64,000 nt of DNA from Anaerobacillus alkalidiazotrophicus (GCF_001866055.1 NZ_MLQS01000001.1:95382-159381), one strand, 5' to 3'; shown: positions 28,159 to 36,378, numbered from the stretch's first letter. Numbers and translations are program-made. The notes: generated by a model not told the origin, from the sequence alone.

Positions 28159-28208
28159 ATTAAATTGCCTCCTAAAATACCATGTCTTGCACATGTATGT
28201 TTAAATTA

Positions 28209-28226
28209 CTAAAGCGCTTGCTTTAG
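28209..28226 (-). promoter_or_regulatory. Palindrome in the cold-shock leader
   Basis: CTAAAGC-GCTT-GCTTTAG, perfect 7-bp arms, falling roughly 5-20 bases into the expected transcript. It could be an mRNA hairpin or an operator. Confidence 0.5.
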
Positions 28227-28235
28227 ATCAATATA

Positions 28236-28264
28236 ATATTAGCATAGCAATAATTAAATTGCAA
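28236..28264 (-). promoter_or_regulatory. SigA-type promoter of the cold-shock gene
   Basis: On the minus strand TTGCAA (28259-28264), a 17-bp spacer, then TAATAT (28236-28241). This is close to the consensus TTGACA-N17-TATAAT. Confidence 0.7.
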
Positions 28265-28325
28265 AACATATGTAAAAAAATACAAACACAACTTTTTTTA
28301 CCGTGAAATTTTAACAACAATAAAA

Positions 28326-28357
28326 AAGAAGGCAACCACGTAATGTGATTACCTTCT
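28326..28357 (-). terminator. Strong terminator of a short minus-strand transcript
   Basis: On the minus strand AAGAAGGTAATCAC pairs with GTGGTTGCCTTCTT (two G-U pairs), followed by six T. The cold-shock promoter lies beyond it, so it must end a transcript coming from 28380-28560. Confidence 0.75.
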
Positions 28358-28380
28358 TAAACCATCATACACTTAACTAA

Positions 28381-28434
28381 CTACTCAAAATTGATGCTTT
28401 TAGGGTCGTAGCGGTTTTTATCTGCCGGTAACAC
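28381..28434 (-). CDS. Possible 17-residue peptide
   Basis: GTG start with an AAAGAGG site, product MLPADKNRYDPKSINFE, then the strong terminator 24 bp later. Too short to be sure. The transcript could instead be a small RNA. I do not recognise the sequence. Confidence 0.3.
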   Translation of the reverse strand: MLPADKNRYDPKSINFE

Positions 28435-28575
28435 CTCTTTCTAGTAGGCATAATTACTTTTGAACTTCAACTACTCTGTTCAACGCTTATCACACCTCTC
28501 TTGAGATGAAGCTTCAAAAAACACTTCACTTTCCTACATCTTTATTGAATTTTAGTTGTGTATTTGGTTTTATTG

Positions 28576-28595
28576 AAAAGGGCTGTTGCCCTCTT
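28576..28595 (-). terminator. Terminator of the YtxH-like gene
   Basis: GAGGGC-AACA-GCCCTTTT on the minus strand: short GC-rich stem, tetraloop and T run, 30 bp after the stop. Confidence 0.7.
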
Positions 28596-28624
28596 CGATA
28601 TTATATTGTGCAAAATAAAAAAAA

Positions 28625-29047
28625 TCATACATCTTTTTTTTCTTCTAAATTTTCAGTTGTAATATTGGACTTGGGTTTTTGATTTTGATTACAATCCTCG
28701 TACAAACTCATTAACTCTCCTTTTGTTTCTTTAACGGCAGTTACAACTTGTAACGAACTGTTTCTTAAGTGTTTAATATTTTCAGTTATAGCCTTAATAT
28801 CATGGTTAGTATCATCAATTGCTTTGGTTAATTTATTGCTCGTATTTTTTATATGATCTAGGATTTCACTTCGATTTTCATTAATGAAATTAATAAATGT
28901 TGATGTTTTTTTGGTACATGTTTTTAAACAACTACATACATTCTTTTTAGATTTAGTTGCCATTACTATCGAGCCAACAATACCACCTATAATCATAGTA
29001 CGAACTAATTGTTTCTTCTTATCTTCATCCACTACCTTCTCCTCCAA
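28625..29047 (-). CDS. YtxH-like small membrane-anchored coiled-coil protein
   Basis: 140 residues. A short hydrophobic glycine-rich segment near residues 17-31 (TMIIGGIVGSIVMAT) resembles the YtxH start, then come a Cys-containing patch (KNVCSCLKTC) and a long amphipathic helix region (about 55-115) likely to form a coiled coil. The C-terminus is charged. The three closely placed cysteines are unusual for YtxH proteins. YtxH-type proteins are general-stress associated; the role here is unknown. Confidence 0.6.
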   Translation of the reverse strand: MEEKVVDEDKKKQLVRTMIIGGIVGSIVMATKSKKNVCSCLKTCTKKTSTFINFINENRSEILDHIKNTSNKLTKAIDDTNHDIKAITENIKHLRNSSLQVVTAVKETKGELMSLYEDCNQNQKPKSNITTENLEEKKDV

Positions 29048-29200
29048 TCCTTTTTAACTAATAGTTATATTTTAACAATAATTAAAGATTAGAGTAAAAG
29101 GTTTTCAAAAAAATTATTAAAGCACTTCAATTTTCGTAACGAATCACATATTATACCAGATTTTCATTATAGTTGATTATAAGCTCGAAAAATCAATTGA

Positions 29201-29504
29201 AAGCGCAAGTCGCTTTGGTCACGAGCGATAGGCACTGGAAGGCCTTTGACAGAAGCCGCTCTTTGGCTTCTTACGTACTTCTGCGTCTTCAAGTACTGCT
29301 TCGTAGTAAGCTTCCTCGAAGCAAAGCTGCATGAAGCTAATCAACGAAGGATTTCAAGAGGTAATTGAAGTCAGTTGCTTGACTGAAGTGACCGAGCTCG
29401 TAGGCTGCCTGCGCCAGACAGTTTCCAAGTTAGAAATTTATAAAGCTGAACTTCAGTCAGTGGGGGTCTTACTTGCCCCTTAAGTGTGGGATAAATTCTG
29501 ATTA
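29201..29504 (+). repeat. Repeat family A, copy A1 (with B1 inserted)
   Basis: Starts AAGCGCAAG...GGTCACGAGCGATAGGC and ends CAGACAGTTTCC...TTAGAAATTTATA, then ATTCTGATTA after the inserted B element. Relative to the short copy A3 it carries about 200 bp of extra internal sequence, shared with A2 (CCTTTGACAGAAGCCGCTCT and following). No coding capacity. Confidence 0.85.
29440..29495 (+). repeat. Repeat family B, copy B1 (internally deleted)
   Basis: Begins ATAAAGCTGAACTTCAGTCA and ends CCCCTTAAGTGTGGGATAAA, matching both ends of B3. The middle is missing exactly between the two GTGGGGGT words of the full element, so it probably arose by recombination or slippage between them. Inserted in A1. 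Confidence 0.85.
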
Positions 29505-29509
29505 AGTAA

Positions 29510-29536
29510 AAAAAGCTTAACAAATGTTAAGCTTTG
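29510..29536 (-). terminator. Terminator of the 49-residue gene
   Basis: AAAGCTTAACA/TGTTAAGCTTT, a 2-nt gap (loop effectively ACAAATGT), followed on the minus strand by seven T. Confidence 0.75.
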
Positions 29537-29548
29537 CATTATCTATTT

Positions 29549-29698
29549 TTAGTTATATGCTTCTGTAAGAAATACATCTGTATCTAATTTCTCAAAGCCA
29601 TTGTTTTTAGGCTTTTTCAGCTCGTTTAACTCTTTACTTAATCGCTGAATTTGTTTTTCCATTTCTTCAAGCACTTTTACATCAACTGTCACTGTCAT
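29549..29698 (-). CDS. Small hypothetical protein, 49 aa
   Basis: Product begins MTVTVDVKVLEEMEKQIQRL, then SKELNELKKPKNNGFEKLD and ends TEAYN. GGGGGAC six bases before the ATG and a good terminator 13 bp after the stop support it as a real single-gene unit. A short coiled-coil helix (about 8-28) is predicted. Family not recognised. Confidence 0.6.
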   Translation of the reverse strand: MTVTVDVKVLEEMEKQIQRLSKELNELKKPKNNGFEKLDTDVFLTEAYN

Positions 29699-29703
29699 AA
29701 GAT

Positions 29704-30074
29704 GTCCCCCTACTTTTGCTGTGATTAAGCAACATATTGTTTTTCTAGAAAAATTTTATTTATGTGAATATTCTAATAAATTAAATCGGTTTTGTAAATA
29801 ACCGATGGCCCATTAAACGTTTACATTTCTGAACATTATGTGAAATAATGTAACCAAAAGACCTGAGGATAAGTGTCAGTTTTGGGGATAACTCTGTGGA
29901 TATACATGTGTATAGTGTGAATAACTTATTACTTATCCACCTATACTGTAATATTTACTGTGGGTAATTATATATAGCATTTGTTGATAACTAGCTAATT
30001 TTCGACAAGAAATTACAAAACGAAATAAACCACTATCAAAGCAACTAGTTAAAAATGAGTTTTTCTCGTTATTA
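29704..30074. other. Gap, no gene seen
   Basis: Contains the promoter region of the 49-residue gene. The stretch 29870-29960 is rich in TGTGGATA/TTATCCAC-like words, but no array or clear DnaA-box cluster could be made out. Confidence 0.3.
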
Positions 30075-30581
30075 TTATGAAAACAAATCATGTTGATATA
30101 TTGGTGATGGATATAAAGCAAAAGTTCTGTCCTTTAAGCAATTATTTATTAAGATATGGTTTAACATGGTTAAATGCCTTAATTCATCATGAATGAAGTC
30201 TGCAACTAGTTCGCGAATATATACGTACGGAGATAAGTTCCTCATTTTCTTATAAATTGACAAAATCTCTAATTTCTGAAAATATAAGCCCTCAATTCCG
30301 GCAATATATGACTCTGGTATCTCAAATTGTGGAGGATCACCTTCAGCCTTTTTCCCCGTTAATGAAAAGTAGATCTTTTTTAACTCATTAAAATGTTCCC
30401 GTTCATCTTCTAACATTGATTGTAATAACTTCTCGTCTCTTTGATCTTGTGCAATAACTTTCAGGTAATCAAATGTTAGTTCAGTAATCGCTTCATGTCT
30501 TACAACTTCAATAATTAATGTAAGTAATATTGAAATATCCTGAGAAGTAGTACCCCTAAGAAAATAATTTTGATAATACAT
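30075..30581 (-). CDS. Ferritin-like domain protein
   Basis: 168 residues, four-helix bundle. Metal-binding-type motifs: EVVRHEAITE (about 25-34), EDEREHFNELKKIY (about 57-70), and DELRHLTMLNHIL near 130-145, giving the ExxH pairs of rubrerythrin/ferritin-like proteins. It lacks a rubredoxin Cys4 tail. Likely binds a di-iron or other metal centre. In spore formers similar proteins are coat-associated, so a spore role is possible but not shown. Confidence 0.7.
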   Translation of the reverse strand: MYYQNYFLRGTTSQDISILLTLIIEVVRHEAITELTFDYLKVIAQDQRDEKLLQSMLEDEREHFNELKKIYFSLTGKKAEGDPPQFEIPESYIAGIEGLYFQKLEILSIYKKMRNLSPYVYIRELVADFIHDELRHLTMLNHILINNCLKDRTFALYPSPIYQHDLFS

Positions 30582-30735
30582 ATTTCACACTCCATTTGCT
30601 TCTTTGCTTGCTCCTAATTTTTTTAGAACTTAGATGGTTAAATACACTTTTATATACATTATGTAACTTTAAAAATTAGGTGAATAAATATTTTTCGTTA
30701 ATGAGTGCATTCCATTATTACCAAAAATGAACCAC

Positions 30736-30865
30736 ATAAAGCTGTACTCAATCAGTGAGGTTTCCTTCATCCCCACTGATGTTAGTTTAACTTAATAACA
30801 CAGGCATAACTAATCATCCGTTTTCACTGATAAAAGTTATTCTATCTCTGGGTTCAATTCATAAA
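30736..30865 (+). repeat. Repeat family B, diverged copy B4
   Basis: ATAAAGCTGTACTCAATCAGTGAGG...CCCCACTGATGTTAGTTTAACTT keeps the first hairpin and the second hairpin seen in B2 (AACTAATCATC...AAAGTTATTCT), then loses the right half. An ATAAA occurs at both edges. Confidence 0.6.
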
Positions 30866-30971
30866 ATTTATTTCAACTGCAAAAACCACCATCTTTACTA
30901 TAACAAGCTTAAATTAATTTATCTTCGGCAGATAAGATACAGATAATTCGAAAAATTGTAACAAAATAAAG

Positions 30972-30992
30972 CGTTTTCATATCTAGAAAACG
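30972..30992 (+). promoter_or_regulatory. Palindrome at the fbpB-like promoter
   Basis: CGTTTTC-ATATCTA-GAAAACG, perfect 7-bp arms, ending two bases before a TATAAT (30994-30999). A likely operator in the -35 region. It does not match the Fur box consensus. Confidence 0.5.
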
Positions 30993-31037
30993 TTATAATC
31001 AAAGTAATAAATAAACTACTTAAAAAGGAAGATGTTG

Positions 31038-31175
31038 ATGAGGAAAATCTTCAGTAAAACATTTGAAGAACTTGTAGAAGAAAATAAAAAGCAGTTATTA
31101 AGTGATCCAGAAGCTTTAAAAAAAATTGAGACAAAACTAGAACAAAAACATATGGAGTATTCCCAAAGCAAATAA
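31038..31175 (+). CDS. FbpB-family small basic protein
   Basis: 45 residues: MRKIFSKTFEELVEENKKQL, LSDPEALKKIETKLEQKH, ending YSQSK. The pattern FEELVxxNKxxLLxDxxAxxxIExxxxxxH matches FbpB (Fur-regulated basic protein B) of B. subtilis, which helps the FsrA small RNA in the iron-sparing response. GGAAG six bases before the ATG at 31038. Followed at once by a terminator. No clear Fur box was found. Confidence 0.65.
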   Translation: MRKIFSKTFEELVEENKKQLLSDPEALKKIETKLEQKHMEYSQSK

Positions 31176-31177
31176 AA

Positions 31178-31203
31178 GGGGCTGACAATTGTCAGCTCCT
31201 TTC
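31178..31203 (+). terminator. Terminator of the fbpB-like gene
   Basis: GGGGCTGACAATTGTCAGCTCC followed by T-rich sequence, 2 bp after the stop. Confidence 0.8.
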
Positions 31204-31351
31204 TTTCAATAATATTAGGAACAATGAATTTCATAATTGTATTTTTCGCTTCTATGATACTAACTGTTGTTGGATAAAGAGCATTTCGTTAATTTTATGT
31301 AGCTCCATTTAGGTAATTATGAAATTCACTCAACTAAAAAATAATTATTTA

Positions 31352-32071
31352 TTATTTTTCTAACGTCTTAAAAATTAATTGTTCAACTTCTGATGCGAAC
31401 TCCTTTAAATCTTTATTCATGTAATCTTTCGGTTGTATTTCCGGTAATATCGTTACTGTTACATCAGCTGGTTTAATAATAAAACCATTTTTCTCCATAA
31501 TTTTGAAAGAACCGTTAATGGCTACAGGAACAATCGAAGCTTCTGCTTTTTGTGCTAATTTAAAACTACCAGATTTAAATGGATTTTTCTTTATCCCTTT
31601 ACTTCTTGTCCCTTCAGGAAAAATTACAATATTCGATCCATTTTTAATATTTTCAGCACCTTGATTTATAGCTCTAATTCCTTGACGTCGATCTTTCCGA
31701 TCAATGAAAACACAATTCATATAAAACATCCAATCCCTAATGATTGGCATCTTTTTCACTTCAACCTTTGAAATAAAACCTAATGGGCGCTCAAGAAATC
31801 CTAATAAAATAGGAATATCGAAATTCCCTTGATGGTTACTTACAATGACAAATGAATTTTTCTCAGGTAAATTCCCTTTTCCATTGACACGAATAGTCGA
31901 TCCACTTAATCTCACAAGTTTCTTCGCCCAATTACTTGAGATTTTAAACACAAGTTCGTTCATTTGTTCAGTTTGTCCGGCTTTTTGTAATTTTTTTACC
32001 TTTAAAAGGGATGGGTACGTAATAATTAAATAATACCAAAAATAAATAAACCATATAATTGTTCGAAACAT
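31352..32071 (-). CDS. plsC: 1-acyl-sn-glycerol-3-phosphate acyltransferase
   Basis: Adds the second acyl chain in phosphatidic acid synthesis at the membrane. 239 residues: N-terminal membrane helix (about 3-22), the HX4D motif in VSNHQGNFDIP (about 79-89), the acyl-acceptor motif VFIDRKDRR, and FPEGTRSKG. The final PVAINGSF is the fourth motif. GGAGG upstream. Matches B. subtilis PlsC in length and motifs. Confidence 0.9.
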   Translation of the reverse strand: MFRTIIWFIYFWYYLIITYPSLLKVKKLQKAGQTEQMNELVFKISSNWAKKLVRLSGSTIRVNGKGNLPEKNSFVIVSNHQGNFDIPILLGFLERPLGFISKVEVKKMPIIRDWMFYMNCVFIDRKDRRQGIRAINQGAENIKNGSNIVIFPEGTRSKGIKKNPFKSGSFKLAQKAEASIVPVAINGSFKIMEKNGFIIKPADVTVTILPEIQPKDYMNKDLKEFASEVEQLIFKTLEK

Positions 32072-32204
32072 AATAATAATCCTCCAAAGTTCTAGTAATC
32101 TCCACTTTATTATACTAGTTTAGTTATTTTTTTACATATTAAATTTTGATTAGAAGTGAGGATTTTATTACAATAATCAAAAGCGGCAAAGGAGGATGAG
32201 AATA

Positions 32205-32477
32205 TTGAAAAGTTTATCAATAATAGTCCATGGTAAAGTACAAGGCGTTGGATTTCGTTACTTTGCGTTGCAATTAGCCTTAGAAAATGAAATTACAGGA
32301 TGGGTAAAGAATATGGATGATGGTGGTGTTGAAATTGAAGCAGTTGGTGATGAACACCAACTTGAAAAGTTTATTTTTAACTTAAGAAAAGGAAATCGTT
32401 TTATCAAAGTTGAAAATCTACAATTTAATGATATAACTGTAAAAAAGCCACATAAATCCTTTAAAGTTAAATATTAA
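32205..32477 (+). CDS. acyP: Acylphosphatase
   Basis: Hydrolyses acyl phosphates. 90 residues, with the catalytic Arg in VQGVGFRYF and the catalytic Asn in GWVKNMDDG. GGAGG is followed directly by an ATG (32196), which is too close; the TTG at 32205 has normal spacing. Cytoplasmic, divergent from plsC. Confidence 0.9.
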   Translation: MKSLSIIVHGKVQGVGFRYFALQLALENEITGWVKNMDDGGVEIEAVGDEHQLEKFIFNLRKGNRFIKVENLQFNDITVKKPHKSFKVKY

Positions 32478-32484
32478 TACCATT

Positions 32485-32530
32485 TAAAGTCTGGCTCAAA
32501 TCTTCCGAAAAGTTGATTGAGCCAGACTTT
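32485..32530. terminator. Bidirectional terminator
   Basis: AAAGTCTGGCTCAA/TTGAGCCAGACTTT, 14-bp perfect stem, between converging genes. Confidence 0.8.
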
Positions 32531-32541
32531 CATACTTCTTG

Positions 32542-32697
32542 TTACTTCGTATTTTTCTTTTTGGCTACCACTGCTTCTTTACTTAAAGGTTCAGTAGAAA
32601 ATTCATGGTCTGGTGAAACTCCCATTGGATTAACACTTCTCTCTCCCATTACTTGTGGGTCCTTGTTTCCTCTTGTTGGTCTTGGTGTTCTTGCCAC
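32542..32697 (-). CDS. Small basic protein, 51 aa
   Basis: Starts with GTG at 32697, eight bases after AGGAGG: MARTPRPTRGNKDPQVMGER, then SVNPMGVSPDHEFSTEPLSK and a lysine-rich end. The ATG at 32703 touches the ribosome binding site and is unlikely. Basic, disordered composition is reminiscent of small spore-associated proteins, but the family was not recognised. Confidence 0.6.
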   Translation of the reverse strand: MARTPRPTRGNKDPQVMGERSVNPMGVSPDHEFSTEPLSKEAVVAKKKNTK

Positions 32698-32781
32698 TGT
32701 CATCACCTCCTAAACATTCATAACATTCCCATCTATTTTCAGATTATGATTTACGAATGCTTTGTAACTTTTTTATAGCAA

Positions 32782-33197
32782 GAAAAGCGCAAGCGCCTTG
32801 GTCACGAGCAGCTGCTCCTGTGCCACTCCGTTTGCTCAAGAGCAATTGTTTTCCGTACGACGAGTAATCGCAGGAGCAAAGCAGCTTCGAAGTAATCCAA
32901 GCAGTAGCTTCACTGGGGCGGCCTTTGACAGAAGCCGCTCTTTGGCTGCTTACGTGCTTCTGCGTCTTCAAGTACTGCTTCGTAGTAAGCTTCCTCGAAG
33001 CAGTGTTTTGTGCGACGAGTAACCGCAGGAGCAATTGTTTTCCGTGCGACGAGTAACCGCAGGAGCAAAGCTGCATGAAGCTAATCAACGAAGAATTTCA
33101 AGAGGTAATTGAAGTTAGTTGCTTGACTGAAGTGACCGAGCTCGTAGGCTGCTTGCGCTAGACAGTTTCCAAATTAGAAATTTATAAATTCTGATTA
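32782..33197 (+). repeat. Repeat family A, copy A2 (long, empty B site)
   Basis: Begins AAAAGCGCAAGCGCCTTGG and ends AGACAGTTTCC...AGAAATTTATAAATTCTGATTA, with no B element at TTTATAAA. Contains the internal segment shared with A1 and extra copies of a roughly 34-bp unit (core TGCGACGAGTAACCGCAGGA) at 32842-32880 and in tandem at 33010-33070. Lies between the small basic gene and adhE. Confidence 0.85.
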
Positions 33198-33337
33198 TGT
33201 TAGAAAAAACTTGGCAAAACCAAAGCCTTTGGGCGCCGGCTGAGCCTTAGTTGCACTTATACTTAAAGACTTTAAATTTTTAACATCGTCGATAAGCTAC
33301 TTTGCTAAAAATTTATACTTTCGCTCAACGTATAAAG

Positions 33338-33365
33338 AAAAGGACTGTCACTAGGACAGTCCTTT
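33338..33365 (-). terminator. Terminator of adhE
   Basis: Stem AAAGGACTGTC/GACAGTCCTTT with a 6-nt loop and a T-rich tail on the minus strand. Confidence 0.85.
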
Positions 33366-33376
33366 ATTTAAATCTA

Positions 33377-35980
33377 TTAAACACCTTTATATGCTTGCTT
33401 GTAGATCTCTGCTAATTCAGTTACAAGAGGAAGTTTCGGATTAGCCGTTGTACATTGGTCTTCAAAAGCACGGTCAGCTAAAACATCTACTTTTGCATCA
33501 AAGTCTTTCTTATTGATACCGCAAGCTTCAACACTCATTGGAATTTCTAACTCTTTTGCTAATTTAATGATTGCTTGAACTAGGCTTTCAACACCTTCTT
33601 CAGTTGTCTTAGCAGGTAATCCTAGAACTCTTGCAATCTCTGCATAACGTACGTCAGCTTTAAAGTGCTCATACTTAGGGAATGCAGTAAATTTCTTAGG
33701 TTTTGTTGCATTGTAACGAATTACATGCGGCATTAAGATTGTATTAGCACGTCCATGTGGAATGTGGAACTCAGCACCTAGTTTATGCGCTAAACTATGG
33801 TTAATTCCTAAGAATGCATTTGCAAACGCCATACCTGCAATTGTTGATGCATTATGAACTTTTTCACGTGCAAGTTCATCGTTACCATTACGGTAAGCTC
33901 TTGGTAGGTATTCAAATACTAATTGAATTGCTTTAATAGCTAAACCATCTGTAAAATCATTTGCTAAAGCAGATACGTAAGCTTCAATCGCATGCGTTAG
34001 TACGTCCATACCAGTGTCAGCAGTAACACCTTTTGGTACTGTCATAACAAATTGCGGATCAATAATAGCTACGTCTGGAGTTAATTCATAATCAGCTAAT
34101 GGGTACTTTTCATTATTTGCCTTATCTGTGATAACTGAGAATGAAGTTACTTCTGAACCTGTTCCAGATGTTGTTGGAATAGCTACAAATTGAGCTTTTT
34201 GACCTAATTTAGGATATTTCACAACACGTTTACGAATATCTAAGAATTTTTGCTTTAAGCCATGGAAGTCTGCATCTGGATGCTCATAGAATACCCACAT
34301 ACCTTTGGCTGCGTCCATTGCTGAACCACCACCTAAGGCAATGATACAATCCGGTTGGAAATTAGCCATCATTTCTGCTCCAGCCATTACTGTATCAAAA
34401 GATGGATCAGGCTCAACATTTGAGAAAACTTCAACTTGAACGTAGTCAGGGCGTTGTCTTAAATAGTAAGTTAATTTTTCAACATATCCTAGTTTAACCA
34501 TCATTGGATCTGTTACAATTAATGCTTTTGTGATATTAGGCATTTTTGCTAAATATTGAGTCGAATGCTTGTAAAAGAAAATTTTTGGTGGAACTTTAAA
34601 CCATTGCATATTAACATTCCTTTTCGCGAGACGTTTAATATTTAATAGATGAACAGTACTTACATTTTGTGAAACAGAGTTTTTACCGTATGAACCACAA
34701 CCTAATGTTAGTGATGGTAAAAACGCATTGTAAATGTCACCAATTGCACCTTGAGATGATGGAGCATTTGCTATAATACGACAAGCTCTCATTCTAAGTC
34801 CATATTTTTTGAGAACTTCATCATCATTTGAGTGGATAACTGCAGAGTGCCCTAATCCACCGAACTCTAGCATTTCTTCTGCACGTTTGAAACCTTCTTC
34901 TGTAGAGTTAACTTTATAGCAAGCTAATACTGGGCTTAATTTTTCTCTTGAAAGTGGGTGATCTGGTCCTACTCCTGTTAATTCCGCAACAAGGATTTTT
35001 GTATACTCAGGAACATTTACACCTGCTTTTTTAGCAATTTCAAATGCTGGTTTACCTACGATTTCAGCGTTAACTGCGCAAGCTTTTTCATTGATTACTA
35101 GCTTTTCTACTTTAGCCTTTTCTTCTGCATTTAAGAAGTAGCAGTTATTAGCAATCATTTCGTTTTTAACTTCTTCATAAATTTCTTTGTCAATGATAAC
35201 CGCTTGTTCAGAAGCACAAATCATACCATTATCAAATGATTTAGAAAGGATTAAATCATTAACTGCACGTTTGACAGTAGCTGTTTTCTCAATATAACAA
35301 GGAACGTTACCAGGTCCTACACCTAATGCAGGTTTCCCTGTGCTATAAGCAGACTTAACCATTCCAGCTCCACCTGTAGCAAGTACTAATGCAGTACCAG
35401 CATGGTTCATTAATTGTTGTGTTGCATCAATTGACGGTGCATCAATCCATTGAACGCAATCCTTTGGTGCACCAGCTTTTACCGCTGCATCACGAACAAT
35501 GCGAGCTGCTTCACTACTACATTTTTGTGCAGATGGGTGGAAAGCAAAGATAATTGGGTTTCTTGTTTTAACTGCAATCATTGCTTTGAACATCGTTGTA
35601 GACGTTGGGTTTGTTACAGGTGTTACCCCTGCCACTACCCCTACAGGCTCAGCAATTTGAATTAAACCATTATTTGGGTTATCGTCAATGACCCCAACAG
35701 TTTTATCATACTTAATGTTGTTGTACACATACTCAGTAGCAAAAATGTTTTTAATAATTTTATCTTCGTAAATACCACGGCCTGTTTCCTCAACAGCAAG
35801 TTTTGCTAGTGGCATATGTTGATCAAGACCAGCTAAAGCCATTGCTTTAACAATCTTATCGATTGCTTCTTGGTCTAAGTTTAGAAATTCTTCTAATGCC
35901 TTCTGACCATTTTCCACAAGCTTGTTAATCATTGTTGTAACATCATTCTGTTTTTCCACTTCTTTTTCTACAATTCCCAT
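33377..35980 (-). CDS. adhE: Bifunctional acetaldehyde-CoA/alcohol dehydrogenase
   Basis: Fermentative enzyme reducing acetyl-CoA to ethanol with two NADH. 867 residues: aldehyde dehydrogenase domain (about 1-440; catalytic Cys in SFDNGMICASEQ) and iron-dependent alcohol dehydrogenase domain (about 455-867; GGGSAMDAAKG for NAD, and HAIEAYVS, HSLAHKLG and FHIPHGRAN histidines for iron). Forms spirosomes in other bacteria. AGGAGG before the ATG. Three Rex-like sites lie upstream, which fits redox control. Full length compared with the family. Confidence 0.95.
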   Translation of the reverse strand: MGIVEKEVEKQNDVTTMINKLVENGQKALEEFLNLDQEAIDKIVKAMALAGLDQHMPLAKLAVEETGRGIYEDKIIKNIFATEYVYNNIKYDKTVGVIDDNPNNGLIQIAEPVGVVAGVTPVTNPTSTTMFKAMIAVKTRNPIIFAFHPSAQKCSSEAARIVRDAAVKAGAPKDCVQWIDAPSIDATQQLMNHAGTALVLATGGAGMVKSAYSTGKPALGVGPGNVPCYIEKTATVKRAVNDLILSKSFDNGMICASEQAVIIDKEIYEEVKNEMIANNCYFLNAEEKAKVEKLVINEKACAVNAEIVGKPAFEIAKKAGVNVPEYTKILVAELTGVGPDHPLSREKLSPVLACYKVNSTEEGFKRAEEMLEFGGLGHSAVIHSNDDEVLKKYGLRMRACRIIANAPSSQGAIGDIYNAFLPSLTLGCGSYGKNSVSQNVSTVHLLNIKRLAKRNVNMQWFKVPPKIFFYKHSTQYLAKMPNITKALIVTDPMMVKLGYVEKLTYYLRQRPDYVQVEVFSNVEPDPSFDTVMAGAEMMANFQPDCIIALGGGSAMDAAKGMWVFYEHPDADFHGLKQKFLDIRKRVVKYPKLGQKAQFVAIPTTSGTGSEVTSFSVITDKANNEKYPLADYELTPDVAIIDPQFVMTVPKGVTADTGMDVLTHAIEAYVSALANDFTDGLAIKAIQLVFEYLPRAYRNGNDELAREKVHNASTIAGMAFANAFLGINHSLAHKLGAEFHIPHGRANTILMPHVIRYNATKPKKFTAFPKYEHFKADVRYAEIARVLGLPAKTTEEGVESLVQAIIKLAKELEIPMSVEACGINKKDFDAKVDVLADRAFEDQCTTANPKLPLVTELAEIYKQAYKGV

Positions 35981-36014
35981 GAATAAATCCTCCTTAAAAT
36001 AAATCCTTAATTAA

Positions 36015-36084
36015 TTGTGAAGTGATGAGCATTTTTTATTTTAAAAAAATTACTTAAAACAAATTTATGTGAAGCAATGAGCAA
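36015..36084 (-). promoter_or_regulatory. Two Rex-like operator sites at adhE
   Basis: TTGTGAAGTGATGAGCAT (36015-36032) and ATGTGAAGCAATGAGCAA (36067-36084) share TGTGAA-N4-TGAGCA within a longer direct repeat (both followed by TATTTTAAAAAAA). The left half matches the Rex consensus TTGTGAA-N4-TTCACAA; the right half matches only partly. Confidence 0.45.
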
Positions 36085-36100
36085 GTTATTTTAAAAAAAA

Positions 36101-36328
36101 TTACTCACACACTGGATTTCTTTGAATTTTTGTTATTGAAATATCATTGTACATTCTTGAATTCTTTTTTATTATACAAACATAGTTAGATGTCCATATA
36201 TATGAAGGAAAATCCTTACCATCTTCAAAGAGCATTGCATCAAATTCGTCTTCAACAAGTTCTTCAAACATCTCTTGTGTGTATGTCTCAGTATCAGTTG
36301 AAAACTCTTTCCATTCGCATAAAATCAT
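36101..36328 (-). CDS. Small conserved-looking hypothetical protein
   Basis: 75 residues: MILCEWKEFSTDTETYTQEM, an acidic helix, then LFEDGKDFPSYIWTSNYVCI and ITKIQRNPVCE. An AGGAG site eight bases before the ATG supports it. It has no membrane segment. It lies between two groups of Rex-like sites upstream of adhE and may be expressed with it. Family not identified. Confidence 0.65.
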   Translation of the reverse strand: MILCEWKEFSTDTETYTQEMFEELVEDEFDAMLFEDGKDFPSYIWTSNYVCIIKKNSRMYNDISITKIQRNPVCE

Positions 36329-36378
36329 TTGTTATCAGCTCCTTTTGCTTTCTTGAGTTTATTGTAGCATAAAAAACT

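Noticed and set aside
29870..29960. Possible replication origin because of TTATCCAC-like words
   Set aside because: Only one or two near-matches to a DnaA box, and no dnaA/dnaN or clear unwinding element nearby.
31016..31234. 72-codon minus frame
   Set aside because: It is antisense to the fbpB-like gene and its terminator.
32744..33088. 114-codon frame inside repeat A2
   Set aside because: The frame follows the tandem units of the repeat (repeated CSCGYSSHGKQLLL-like words) and is a product of the repeat sequence.
29201..33197. Possible CRISPR array or tandem tRNA-like region
   Set aside because: The repeated segments are long, unequal and dispersed, without constant short repeats or regular spacers. 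They are families A and B.
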